From: Roseococcus thiosulfatophilus
GTDB lineage: Bacteria; Pseudomonadota; Alphaproteobacteria; Acetobacterales; Acetobacteraceae
DNA length: 64,000 bases
Reading direction: 5' to 3'
NCBI RefSeq assembly: GCF_017311575.1
Contig: NZ_JAFFQY010000011.1
Coordinates: 310,001-374,000, forward strand
Below, one piece after another: positions 15,886 to 24,336 of this stretch; position 1 is the stretch's first letter; each line of letters starts with the position of its first letter. The notes below the pieces were generated by a model that ran no database searches, was not told the DNA's origin, and saw nothing but the letters and a program-made list of their open reading frames with translations. Made by a program: the position numbers and the translations under genes.

Positions 15886-17618
15886 CCCACATCGAACGCC
15901 GCAGCACCGACATCCTCATCCTCGGCTCCGGAGGCGCCGGGCTGCTGGCCGCGCTGCACGCCAAATCCGCCAATCCGGAGCTGCGGGTCACGGTCGCCGT
16001 GAAGGGGTTGCTCGGCAAATCCGGCTGCACCCGCATGGTGCAGGGCGGCTACAACGTGGCGCTGGCCGCGGGGGATTCCGCCGAACGCCACTTCATGGAC
16101 ACGCTCGACGGCGGGAAGTGGCTGAACGACCAGGACCTGGCCTGGACCCTCGTCACCGAGGCGCAGACCCGCATCCGCGAACTCGAAAACCGCTGGGGCT
16201 GCTTCTTCGACCGCAACCCCGACGGCACCATCCACCAGAAGGCCTTCGCCGGGCAGACCTTCGACCGCACCGTCCACAAGGGTGATCTCACCGGCATCGA
16301 GATCATCAACCGCCTGGCCGAACAGGTCTGGGCGCGCGGCATCGAACGGCTGGAGGAACACCGCGCCATCGCCCTCATCCGCAGCGCGGATGGCGCGCGC
16401 ATCAGCGGCGTGCTGCTGCTGGACATCCGGCGCGGGGGCTTCGTCTTCGTGCAGGCCAAGGCGGTGCTGCTCGGCACCGGCGGCGGGCCAACCATGTACA
16501 AGTACCACACCCCCTCGGGCGACAAATCCTGCGACGGCATGGCCATGGCCCTGCGCGCCGGCCTCGAACTGCGCGACATGGAGATGGTGCAGTTCCACCC
16601 GACGGGCGTGCTGGCCGGCCCCGGCACGCGCATGACGGGCACCATCATCGAGGAAGGGCTGCGCGGCGCGGGCGGCTATCTGCTGGACGGCAGCGGCCAG
16701 CGCTTCATGCACAACTACGACCCGCGCGGGGAGCGCGCCACGCGCGACATCGTCAGCCGCTCCATGGAACGCGAAATCCAGGCCGGCCGCGTGAACGCGG
16801 CGGGCGGGCTCTGGCTGGAGATGAAGCATCTCGGTCCCGAGAAGGTGGCCAAGATGTTCAAGGGCATGGTCGAGCGCTGCGCCGATATGGGCTTCGACCT
16901 GGCGGGCGACCGCGTGCCCGTCGTCCCCACCGCCCACTACATGATGGGCGGCGTGGTGTTCCGCGCCGATGGCAGCACCGCCCTGCCCGGCCTCTTCGCC
17001 GCCGGCGAGGACACGGGGGGCGTGCATGGCGCCAACCGGCTGGGCGGGAATGGCGTGGCCAACTCCACCGTCTTCGGCGGGCTGGCGGGCGATGCCATGG
17101 CGCGCTTCGTCCCCGCCGAGGGCGAACTCGCCCCCCCGGACGAGGCGGCGCTGGACGCCGCCATGGGCGCGGCCCTGGCCCCCTTCGGCCGCCGGCCCCA
17201 GCCGCTCGGTCCCCTGCGGGACGCGCTGGCGGCGCTGATGTGGGACAAGGCCGGAATCCTGCGCGATGCGGCCGGCCTCGCCGAGGCGCGCAGCGGGCTG
17301 GATGCGCTGGAGGCGGAACTCCACGCGGCCGGCGTGGCGGACGGGATGCGCGGCTTCAACCTCTCCTGGGCCGACTGGCTGAACCTGGAAAGCCTCATCC
17401 TCATCAGCCGCGCCATCGTGGCGGCGGCCGAGGCGCGGCAGGAGAGCCGCGGCGCCCATTGGCGCGAGGATTTCCCCCACACCCAGGACGACGCGGCGGG
17501 CCTCCACCACACCCTCGTCACGCTGGAGGAAGGCCAAGTGCGCCTCTCCTGGCGGGAGGTCGCCTTCACACGCCTCCGCCCGGGGCAAAGCCTGCTGACC
17601 CCCCAAGCCGCGGAGTAG
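15882..17618 (+). CDS. FAD flavoprotein subunit, SdhA/FrdA-like, lacking the FAD-linking histidine
   Basis: A 578-residue member of the succinate dehydrogenase/fumarate reductase/aspartate oxidase flavoprotein family. The FAD dinucleotide fold is ILILGSGGAGLLAALHA. Catalytic landmarks are intact: H239 in QFHPTG, the arginine of EEGLRGAGGYLL, the HYMMGG histidine and HGANRLGGNGVANSTVFGG. The histidine that covalently binds FAD in SdhA and FrdA (SHT-x3-QGG) is replaced by C49 in SGCTRMVQGG, so FAD is probably non-covalent as in L-aspartate oxidase. It is the last gene of the operon, coupled by ATGA to the small peptide gene, and should form the complex with the iron-sulfur and anchor subunits encoded at its start. 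Substrate unknown, probably a C4-type dicarboxylate. Confidence 0.88.
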   Translation: MTHIERRSTDILILGSGGAGLLAALHAKSANPELRVTVAVKGLLGKSGCTRMVQGGYNVALAAGDSAERHFMDTLDGGKWLNDQDLAWTLVTEAQTRIRELENRWGCFFDRNPDGTIHQKAFAGQTFDRTVHKGDLTGIEIINRLAEQVWARGIERLEEHRAIALIRSADGARISGVLLLDIRRGGFVFVQAKAVLLGTGGGPTMYKYHTPSGDKSCDGMAMALRAGLELRDMEMVQFHPTGVLAGPGTRMTGTIIEEGLRGAGGYLLDGSGQRFMHNYDPRGERATRDIVSRSMEREIQAGRVNAAGGLWLEMKHLGPEKVAKMFKGMVERCADMGFDLAGDRVPVVPTAHYMMGGVVFRADGSTALPGLFAAGEDTGGVHGANRLGGNGVANSTVFGGLAGDAMARFVPAEGELAPPDEAALDAAMGAALAPFGRRPQPLGPLRDALAALMWDKAGILRDAAGLAEARSGLDALEAELHAAGVADGMRGFNLSWADWLNLESLILISRAIVAAAEARQESRGAHWREDFPHTQDDAAGLHHTLVTLEEGQVRLSWREVAFTRLRPGQSLLTPQAAE

Positions 17619-17655
17619 CCTTGCCCCGCGCGGGAAGCTCGGGCCAGATACCGCC

Positions 17656-18996
17656 ATGCCCGACACCCACCTCCCGCCCGAGGCGCCCCAACTCCCCAGC
17701 TTCGGCGAGGCGCTGCGCGTCTGGGCGCGCATCGGCCTGCTCTCCTTCGGCGGGCCGGCCTCGCAGATCGCGCTCATGCAGCGCGAGGTGGTGGACCAGC
17801 GGCGCTGGGTGAGCGACGCGCGTTTCCTGCACGCGCTGAACTTCTGCATGCTGCTGCCGGGGCCCGAGGCCATGCAGCTCGCCACCTATCTCGGCTGGCT
17901 GATGCACGGGGTGAAGGGCGGCGTCGCGGCGGGGCTGCTGTTCATCCTGCCCGGCGCCTGCGTGATCCTGGCGCTGTCCTTCATCTACGCCTGGGCGGGC
18001 GAGGTGCCCTTGGTGGCGGGCCTCTTCTTCGGGCTGAAATGCGCGGTGCTGGTGGTGGTGCTGGAGGCGCTGCTGAAGGTGGCGCGCCGCGCGCTGCATG
18101 GCGCCGTCCCCTGGGCGGTGGCGGCGGCCGCGTTCACGGCGCTCTTCGTCTTCGGCGTGCCCTTCCCCGTGGTGGTGCTGCTGGCCGCCGGCGTGGGCGC
18201 GGCGCTGCCCCAGGCCTTCGCCGCCGGCGGGCATGGCGGCGGGCGCGGGGTGGCGCATTCGGCGCTGGATGCCGCGCTGGCGGCCGATCCGGGGCGGATC
18301 GGCATGATGGCCGCGGCGGCGCGGCGGGCGGGGCTGGTGTGCCTCGCCTTCTGGGTCTGGCCGGTGGCGCTGCTCTGGGTGCAGGGCGGGGTCTTCGCCG
18401 ACATCGCGGGCTTCTTCTCCGTCATGGCGGTCGTCACCTTCGGCGGCGCCTATGCGGTGCTGGCCTATGTGGCCCAGCAGGCGGTGGAGAACTACGCCTG
18501 GCTCACCGCCAGCGACATGCTGGTGGGGCTGGGGCTGGCGGAGACCACGCCCGGCCCGCTCATCCTCGTGCTGCAATTCGTGGGCTTCCTGGCGGGGTTC
18601 CAGGCGGGCGGCGCCCTCTGGGCGGTGCTGGGCGCGGCGCTGACGCTCTACGTCACCTTCCTGCCCTGCTTCGCCTGGATCTTCCTGGGCGCCCCCTATG
18701 TGGAGCGGCTGCACGACCAGCCGCGCCTCAAGGGCGCGCTGGCGGGGGTGACGGCGGCGGTGGTGGGCGTCATTGCGAACCTGGCACTTTGGTTCGCCCT
18801 GCGCGTCATCTTCGCGCGGATGGAGCCTGGCCCCTTCGCGCTGAGCCTGCCGGACCCCGCCTCGGTGCAGCCCCTGGCGCTGGTGCTGGTGGTGGTCTCG
18901 GGCGTGGCGCTCTTCTTGCTGAAGCTGGGGCTGGTGCCGACGCTGGCGGTCTCGGCGGGGCTGGGCCTCGTGCTCAGCCTTGTCGTGGGGGTCTGA
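17656..18996 (+). CDS. chrA: Chromate transporter ChrA, long two-domain form
   Basis: A 446-residue membrane protein with two homologous CHR halves. The first starts IGLLSFGGPASQIALMQREV and has MLLPGPEAMQLATYLG. The second has VVTFGGAYAVLAYVAQQAV and TTPGPLILVLQFVGF. This is the classic ChrA arrangement, which confers chromate efflux and, in some hosts, may act on sulfate. No chrB or chrF regulator is nearby. The ATG follows 37 bp after the preceding operon; readthrough is possible. Its 3' end overlaps the convergent sterol-desaturase-like gene by 23 bp. Confidence 0.9.
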   Translation: MPDTHLPPEAPQLPSFGEALRVWARIGLLSFGGPASQIALMQREVVDQRRWVSDARFLHALNFCMLLPGPEAMQLATYLGWLMHGVKGGVAAGLLFILPGACVILALSFIYAWAGEVPLVAGLFFGLKCAVLVVVLEALLKVARRALHGAVPWAVAAAAFTALFVFGVPFPVVVLLAAGVGAALPQAFAAGGHGGGRGVAHSALDAALAADPGRIGMMAAAARRAGLVCLAFWVWPVALLWVQGGVFADIAGFFSVMAVVTFGGAYAVLAYVAQQAVENYAWLTASDMLVGLGLAETTPGPLILVLQFVGFLAGFQAGGALWAVLGAALTLYVTFLPCFAWIFLGAPYVERLHDQPRLKGALAGVTAAVVGVIANLALWFALRVIFARMEPGPFALSLPDPASVQPLALVLVVVSGVALFLLKLGLVPTLAVSAGLGLVLSLVVGV

Positions 18997-19927
18997 GGGC
19001 GCGCCACACCTCGCGCAGCCCCTGCCCCTGCTGGCGCAGCCAGCCGCCCGTGACATAGGCGGGCGGCGCGCCGGGGTCACCGGTGCGGGGGTAGTGGTCG
19101 CGCTTGAAATCCGCCGTGCCGAAGATCCAGTCCCAGACGGGCAGCAGCACGCCGTAATTCTTGCCCGCCTGCCCCACGCTCAGCACGCCATGGTGCAGCC
19201 GGTGGAAGCGGGGCGAAACCAGCAGCCGCTCCCCCACCCGCCCGAAATCCAGGCACACATTGGCGTGGCTGAGGCTTTCCGCGAGGCGCAGCACCAGGAG
19301 GATGACGGGGAACTGCGCCGGCGGCACGCCGATGGCGACCGCGATGACGCCGATCCAGGCCGCGGCGATGATGTCGTCCAGCACATGGTTGCGGTCATCG
19401 GTCCAGAAGGTCATCTGCGTCTGGGCGTGATGGATGGAATGCAGCGCCCACCACCAGCGGAACTGGTGCTGGAAGCGGTGGCGCCAGTATTCCCCGAAAT
19501 CCAGGATGATGATGTAGAGGGCCAGCGCCAGCAGCGGCCATTCCCGCAGACCCGGGATCAGCGTCTCCAGCGTGGGCGGCACGAAGCCGCTATCCGCGAT
19601 GGCGCCCTCGATGGCCACCGCCGCCCCCGAGAAGACCACGAAGCCCAGCAGCGGCAGCAGCCCGAGGCGCGCCAGCAGCGTGTAGGTCACATCGGTCCAG
19701 ACCACCCGGCGTGACTCCCAGCGCTCCACCGGCCGCCAGCGTTCCAGCGGCAGGCAGACCAGCGCCACCACCGCCACCTGCACCACGCCGAACAGGAAGA
19801 AGCCCACCCAGTCGAAGGCGTCATCCGCCCAGGCCATGAGGCCCAGTTCATACATCACCGGCTGGACCCAGGCGTGGAAAAGCCAGGCCGTGACCTGGTC
19901 GTAGAGGTCCTCGATGGCGGCGATCAT
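18974..19927 (-). CDS. Fatty acid hydroxylase/sterol desaturase superfamily protein
   Basis: A 317-residue di-iron membrane enzyme. Several hydrophobic segments surround the histidine boxes HRFQHQ, HSIHHAQ and HRLHHG, plus an upstream glutamate/tyrosine in LDFGEYWRHRF, which together form the di-iron site. Family members hydroxylate or desaturate sterols, carotenoids, alkylglycerols or hopanoids. The C terminus VWDWIFGTADFKRDHYP is also typical. Which lipid it acts on is unknown. The start ATG overlaps the stop of the deacetylase-like gene (ATGA) and a site AGGGCATTCCGAC precedes it. It is the third gene of a coupled three-gene operon. Confidence 0.85.
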   Translation of the reverse strand: MIAAIEDLYDQVTAWLFHAWVQPVMYELGLMAWADDAFDWVGFFLFGVVQVAVVALVCLPLERWRPVERWESRRVVWTDVTYTLLARLGLLPLLGFVVFSGAAVAIEGAIADSGFVPPTLETLIPGLREWPLLALALYIIILDFGEYWRHRFQHQFRWWWALHSIHHAQTQMTFWTDDRNHVLDDIIAAAWIGVIAVAIGVPPAQFPVILLVLRLAESLSHANVCLDFGRVGERLLVSPRFHRLHHGVLSVGQAGKNYGVLLPVWDWIFGTADFKRDHYPRTGDPGAPPAYVTGGWLRQQGQGLREVWRALRPPRQG

Positions 19928-20664
19928 GTCGGAATGCCCTGGGGGGGAAGCGTGGCGAAGCGGAATCCGCGGGCGAGCAGCCCCTCGACCAGCGCGTCGA
20001 AGATGCCGGCGAAGGGTTCGCGGCGGGAGCGGACGCCCCAATGCATCACCAGCACCTCGCCATCGCGGATCTGGGCGAGGTTGCGGCGCAGCAGGGCGGC
20101 ATTGGGGTGGGCATCGGCGGGCAATTCGTCGCCCAGGAAGCCGCGGGGCGTCCAGCCCTGGTGCCGCAGCCCGCAGGCCTCGGCCATGCGGCGCGCCCCC
20201 GGCGTGGTGATGCCGCCCGGCGCGCGCCAGAGCGGCAGCACCTCCGCACCCGGCGCCAGGGCGCGCAGGGCCGTGATGGGCCGGGCCAGTTCCGCGCAGA
20301 GCGCCGCCTGGTCCAGCACCTCGCTGCCCTCATTCTGGCGGGAGGTGTAGGTGACGCGCCCCGGCCCCGGGTCGCCCCGGAAATACCAGTGGCGCCAGGT
20401 GTGGCTGGCGAAGACATGGCCCTCATTCGCGCGCGCGCGCCAGAAGGGCGCCCAGCTTTCTTCCAGCTGCCGGTCGCCGCGATGGGTGCGCTCATTGGCG
20501 ACGAAGAGCGTGGCGCGGATGGCGTGGCGGCGCAGCGTGGCGGCGATCTGCTCGGCCTCGCGCGACCAGCCGGTGTCTATGGTGAGGTAGAGCGTGCCGC
20601 CCGTGGGCTGCGCCCGCGCGACGGCCGGCGCCGCCAGGAAGGCCGCGAGCGCCCGGCGCCTCAC
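19924..20664 (-). CDS. Polysaccharide deacetylase-like secreted protein with altered motif 1
   Basis: A 246-residue protein with a signal peptide (MRRRALAAFLAAPAVARAQ) and a NodB-type fold. Motif 1, normally TFDDG, reads TIDTGW, keeping the catalytic first aspartate (D30) but with T31 in place of the metal-binding aspartate. Motif 2 is intact (SHTWRH), and the motif-3-like LWRAPGG and late VLVMHWG are present. Activity is therefore doubtful, or the metal ligation differs. The start is a GTG overlapping the stop of the propeller gene (GTGA). It is the middle gene of the propeller/deacetylase/desaturase operon. Confidence 0.75.
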   Translation of the reverse strand: MRRRALAAFLAAPAVARAQPTGGTLYLTIDTGWSREAEQIAATLRRHAIRATLFVANERTHRGDRQLEESWAPFWRARANEGHVFASHTWRHWYFRGDPGPGRVTYTSRQNEGSEVLDQAALCAELARPITALRALAPGAEVLPLWRAPGGITTPGARRMAEACGLRHQGWTPRGFLGDELPADAHPNAALLRRNLAQIRDGEVLVMHWGVRSRREPFAGIFDALVEGLLARGFRFATLPPQGIPT

Positions 20665-21713
20665 CGGCCCGGCGCCGCGTTCACGCGGGTGGGCGCGTCG
20701 GCCTGCTCGGCCAGGGCCAGTTCCATGGGGCGCGGGCCGCTGGCGGCACCCGGCATCCGCAGGGCGAAATCGGCCCCCACGCCGGGCCGGCGCGGCATGA
20801 CGAAGATGCCGTGCGGGCTGCGCCCCACCCGGACCTGCGCGTGGTCGCCCGTCGCGGGGTCCAGGATCAGCACGCGGCCGATCCAGCGCAGCGTGGCGTA
20901 GATGCGGCCATCGGGGTCGAAGGCGATGCAGTCCGGCCCGCCCGCGACCTCGAAGATGCGCCGGACCTCCAGCGTCTCGGCATCAATCTCGGCGATGCGG
21001 CTTTCCACGCGCGAGGTGGCGTAGAGGAAGCGCCCATCGGGCGAAGGGAAGACATTGTGCGCCCCGCGCCCCACCCGGAAGGCGGTGGTGACGGCGCGCG
21101 TCTCGGGGTCCAGCGCCACGAAGTCGTCGCGCCCCATCAGCCCCACCAGCAGCCGCCCGCGGTGCCAGATGATGCCCGCGGGTTCGGGCCCCACATCCTG
21201 CACCCAGGCGGTGGTCATGCTGGCCATCTCGATCGCCGCCACCTGGCCGCGGCCCTGCAGGGTCACATAGGCCCATTGGCTGTCGGGGCTGAAGGCGATG
21301 TGGCTCGGCATGCCCGGATGGCGCAGCCGCTGCTGGAGCTCCAGCGTGGCGGCGTCATAGATGTCCACCTGGTTGCGGCGCAGGCTGGCCACCACGAAGT
21401 GCCGGCCGTCAGGGCTGAATTCCAGGTGGTAGGGGTTGCTGATGCGCAGCCGCCGCAGCACCTCGCCGCTCACGGGGTCGAGGAAGAGCAGCTCATTCCC
21501 CCCGGAATCGCCCACCACCAATTCGCGCCCATCGGGCGTCACGACCAGGTGGTGGACCTCGCGCAGCACGGGGATGCGGCGGATTTCCTCGCGCGCCACC
21601 GCGTCTATCACCGAGATGGAGGCATCGCCCGAATTCAGCACGAAGATGGTGTCCGCCCGGGCCGGCAGGAAAGCCGCGCTGAGGAACAGGAAGGCAAGGA
21701 ACAGGCGCCGCAT
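20661..21713 (-). CDS. Secreted YVTN-type beta-propeller protein
   Basis: A 350-residue protein with a signal peptide (MRRLFLAFLFLSAAFLPARA), followed by repeated blades of about 40 residues. Their signatures are VVTPDGRELVVGD, EFSPDGRHFVVAS, AFSPDSQWAYVTL, FPSPDGRFLYATS and AFDPDGRIYATL. This is a six-to-seven-bladed YVTN/NHL-like propeller, generally a periplasmic scaffold or binding protein; some relatives accompany PQQ or quinohemoprotein systems. The start at 21713 is preferred over a TTG five codons earlier because it begins a clean signal peptide. It is the first gene of an operon whose three members are joined by 4-nt overlaps. Confidence 0.8.
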   Translation of the reverse strand: MRRLFLAFLFLSAAFLPARADTIFVLNSGDASISVIDAVAREEIRRIPVLREVHHLVVTPDGRELVVGDSGGNELLFLDPVSGEVLRRLRISNPYHLEFSPDGRHFVVASLRRNQVDIYDAATLELQQRLRHPGMPSHIAFSPDSQWAYVTLQGRGQVAAIEMASMTTAWVQDVGPEPAGIIWHRGRLLVGLMGRDDFVALDPETRAVTTAFRVGRGAHNVFPSPDGRFLYATSRVESRIAEIDAETLEVRRIFEVAGGPDCIAFDPDGRIYATLRWIGRVLILDPATGDHAQVRVGRSPHGIFVMPRRPGVGADFALRMPGAASGPRPMELALAEQADAPTRVNAAPGR

Positions 21714-21770
21714 GGGCAAGGCTTTCAACGGGCGGGAATGTCATCCATCCATAGCATGGCGCGCGCGGCG

Positions 21771-22190
21771 TTACACGGGCTTGAACTCCAGCGCGGCGCC
21801 ATTGATGCAGTAGCGCAGCCCGGTGGGTTCCGGGCCATCCGGGAACACATGGCCCAGATGCCCGCCGCAGGCCGCGCAATGCACCTCCGTGCGGCGCATG
21901 AAGAAGCTGTTGTCCTCCGTCTCGCCCACATTGCCCTCGATGCGGGAATGGAAGGAGGGCCAGCCCGTGCCGCTCTCGAACTTGGTGTCGCTCTCGAACA
22001 GGGGCGTGCCGCAGCCGGCGCAGTGGAAGACGCCCGCGCGCTTCTCGGCATTGAGGGGCGAGGTGCCGGGCCGTTCCGTCGCGTGCTGGCGCAGCACGCG
22101 GAAGGCCATGGGGTCCAGCGCCGCGCGCCACTCCTCCTCGCTGCGCTGGATGGGGAAGTCCGTGGTGGCGGGCTTGGATTTGAAGAACAT
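21771..22190 (-). CDS. msrB: Peptide-methionine (R)-S-oxide reductase MsrB
   Basis: A 139-residue repair enzyme that reduces the R form of methionine sulfoxide in proteins. Structural zinc is bound by C57, C60, C105 and C108. The catalytic cysteine is C128 in GLRYCINGAAL, preceded by the substrate pocket GTGWPSF and HLGHVFPDGP. No signal peptide is seen, so it acts in the cytoplasm. It lies 3 bp after msrA on the same strand, a common pairing that lets both sulfoxide stereoisomers be repaired together. Confidence 0.95.
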   Translation of the reverse strand: MFFKSKPATTDFPIQRSEEEWRAALDPMAFRVLRQHATERPGTSPLNAEKRAGVFHCAGCGTPLFESDTKFESGTGWPSFHSRIEGNVGETEDNSFFMRRTEVHCAACGGHLGHVFPDGPEPTGLRYCINGAALEFKPV

Positions 22191-22193
22191 GGC

Positions 22194-22733
22194 TCAGGCC
22201 CCCACGGGGTTGAGGCGCGCGGCGAAGCTCTTGCGGAACTTGGCCACCTTGGGCGCGATGACGGCGCGGCAGTAGCCGGACCAGGGGTTCAGGCGGAAAT
22301 AATCCTGGTGCTCGGGCTCCGCCGGCCAGAAGGCGCCGGCGGGGACGAGTTCCGTCACCAGCGGCGCGCCCCAGATGCCGGCGGCCTCGATCTCGGCCAT
22401 CACGGCGCGGGCCGTCTCCATCTGGGCCTCGTCCTCGGCCAGGATGATGGAGCGGTATTGCGGGCCCACATCCGCCCCCTGGCGGTCCTTGGTGGTGGGG
22501 TCGTGCAGGGTGAAGAACATGCGCAGCAGGTCGGCGTAGGAGACCACCTCCGGGTCGAAGCCCACGCGCACCACCTCCGCATGGCCGGTCTTCTTGCCGC
22601 AGACCTGCTCATAGGTCGGGTTCTGGGCATGGCCCCCGGCATAGCCGGAGACCACCTGCCGCACCCCGGAGACGTCGCGATAGGCGGCGTCCAGGCACCA
22701 GAAGCACCCCCCGCCCAGCGTCGCGTATTCCAT
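22194..22733 (-). CDS. msrA: Peptide-methionine (S)-S-oxide reductase MsrA
   Basis: A 179-residue enzyme that repairs the S form of methionine sulfoxide. The catalytic motif GGGCFWC places the nucleophile at C10, with the family's VVSGYAGGHAQNPTYEQVC and HDPTTKDRQGADVGPQYRS following. The start at 22733 is fixed by the strong ribosome site GGGAAGGAGGGC just upstream; longer frames extending to 22844 are ruled out. It is cytoplasmic, divergent from glpD and in one operon with msrB. A C-terminal cysteine (YCRAVIAPK) may be the resolving residue. Confidence 0.95.
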   Translation of the reverse strand: MEYATLGGGCFWCLDAAYRDVSGVRQVVSGYAGGHAQNPTYEQVCGKKTGHAEVVRVGFDPEVVSYADLLRMFFTLHDPTTKDRQGADVGPQYRSIILAEDEAQMETARAVMAEIEAAGIWGAPLVTELVPAGAFWPAEPEHQDYFRLNPWSGYCRAVIAPKVAKFRKSFAARLNPVGA

Positions 22734-22842
22734 GATGCCCTCCTTCCCGTTCATGGCAGCTACATGGGGAAGAGGGGCCATGCGCGGAAGGCCCCCCATA
22801 AGACCCTGGACGGATCGCCCGCGCTCTTCCACATGGCGTTGC

Positions 22843-24333
22843 ATGACGACCGACGCCCTCCCCCCTTCTTCCCATGCCTACGACATCCTCGTCATCGGGG
22901 GCGGGGTGAATGGCGCGGGCATCGCGCGGGACCTGGCGGGGCGCGGCTATTCGGTGCTGCTGGCCGAACGGGGGGATCTGGCGGGCGCCACCTCCTCCAA
23001 CTCGTCCAAGCTGATCCATGGCGGGCTGCGCTACCTGGAGCATTACGAGTTCCGCCTGGTGCGCGAAGCCCTGGCCGAGCGCGAGGTGCTGCTGCGGGTG
23101 GCCCCGCACATCATCTGGCCGCTGCGCTTCGTGTTGCCGCACCGGCCGGAGATGCGGCCGCGCTGGATGATCCGCGCGGGGCTGTTCCTCTATGACCACC
23201 TGGCGCGGCGCGTGTCCATGCCCGCGGCCCAGGGCTTCCGCACCGAGGCTAACCCGCTGGGCGCGGCGCTGAAGCCCGCCATCACCCACGCCTTCGCCTA
23301 TTCCGACGCCTGGGTGGAGGACAGCCGCCTCGTCCTGCTGCTGGCGCGCGACGCGGCGCTGCGCGGCGCCGACATCCGCACCCGCACCGAATTCGAAGGC
23401 GCCACCCGCCATGCCGGCCATTGGGAGGTGCGGCTGCGTGGCCCCGACGCGCAAGGGCAGCGCTTCCACGTGCGCGCCATCGTCAACGCCGCCGGCCCCT
23501 GGGTGCAGGAGGCGCTGGATTCCACGGCCGTGCCCCGGCCGGGTGCGGTGCGCCTCATTCGCGGCAGCCACATCATCGTGCCGCGCCTCCATGAGGGCGA
23601 GCACGCCTTCATCCTGCAGAATGACGACCGGCGCGTGGTCTTCGTCATCCCCTATGAGGGGGAATTCTCCCTCATCGGCACCACCGATGTGCCGCATGAG
23701 GGGGGCCCCGCCATCTGCACGCCGGAGGAGACGGCCTATCTCTGCACCGCCGTCTCGCGCCAGCTGCGCCGGCCCGTCTCGCCGGCCGATGTGGTGCACA
23801 GCTATTCGGGCGTGCGGCCCCTCTATGACGATGGCGCGGCGGACCCCTCGGCCGTCACGCGCGACTATGTGCTGAAGCTGGACACCAAGGCCGCGCCCCT
23901 GCTCAGCGTCTATGGCGGCAAGATCACGACCTTCCGCCGGCTGGCGGAGGAGGCGGCGGGCCAGGTGGGCGAGGCGCTCGGCCGGGCCGGCACGCCCTGG
24001 ACCGCGACCGCCGCCCTGCCCGGCGGCGACATCACCGACCGCGCGGGTTTCGCGGCCGAGATGGCGCGCGCCCTGCCCTTCCTGGATGCGCGCCACCTGC
24101 CGCGCCTGATCCGCACCCATGGCAGCCTGCTGCCCGAGGTCTTCGCGGGCGGTGCCCTGGGCGAGGACCTCGGCGCGGGGCTGACCGAGGCGGAGCTGGA
24201 CTGGATGCGCCGCCACGAATGGGCGCGCACCGCCGAGGACGTGCTGTGGCGCCGCACCAAGCTTGGCCTGCACATGGCGCGGGCGGACCAGGAGCGGCTG
24301 GCCCAGCGCCTCATGCCCCTGCCGGCCGTCTGA
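22843..24333 (+). CDS. glpD: Aerobic glycerol-3-phosphate dehydrogenase
   Basis: A 496-residue FAD enzyme that oxidises glycerol-3-phosphate to dihydroxyacetone phosphate and passes electrons to ubiquinone at the inner membrane. It begins with the FAD fold DILVIGGGVNGAGIARDLAGRG, followed by the family signature SSNSSKLIHGGLRYLEHYEF. The substrate domain shows RGSHIIVPRLHEG, VFVIPYEGEFSLIGTTD and YSGVRPLYDD, then VYGGKITTFR. The length matches GlpD. The ATG at 22843 was chosen because homology begins within 15 residues. No glpF, glpK or glpR is adjacent. The convergent SnoaL-like gene ends 3 bp downstream. Confidence 0.95.
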   Translation: MTTDALPPSSHAYDILVIGGGVNGAGIARDLAGRGYSVLLAERGDLAGATSSNSSKLIHGGLRYLEHYEFRLVREALAEREVLLRVAPHIIWPLRFVLPHRPEMRPRWMIRAGLFLYDHLARRVSMPAAQGFRTEANPLGAALKPAITHAFAYSDAWVEDSRLVLLLARDAALRGADIRTRTEFEGATRHAGHWEVRLRGPDAQGQRFHVRAIVNAAGPWVQEALDSTAVPRPGAVRLIRGSHIIVPRLHEGEHAFILQNDDRRVVFVIPYEGEFSLIGTTDVPHEGGPAICTPEETAYLCTAVSRQLRRPVSPADVVHSYSGVRPLYDDGAADPSAVTRDYVLKLDTKAAPLLSVYGGKITTFRRLAEEAAGQVGEALGRAGTPWTATAALPGGDITDRAGFAAEMARALPFLDARHLPRLIRTHGSLLPEVFAGGALGEDLGAGLTEAELDWMRRHEWARTAEDVLWRRTKLGLHMARADQERLAQRLMPLPAV

Positions 24334-24336
24334 ACC

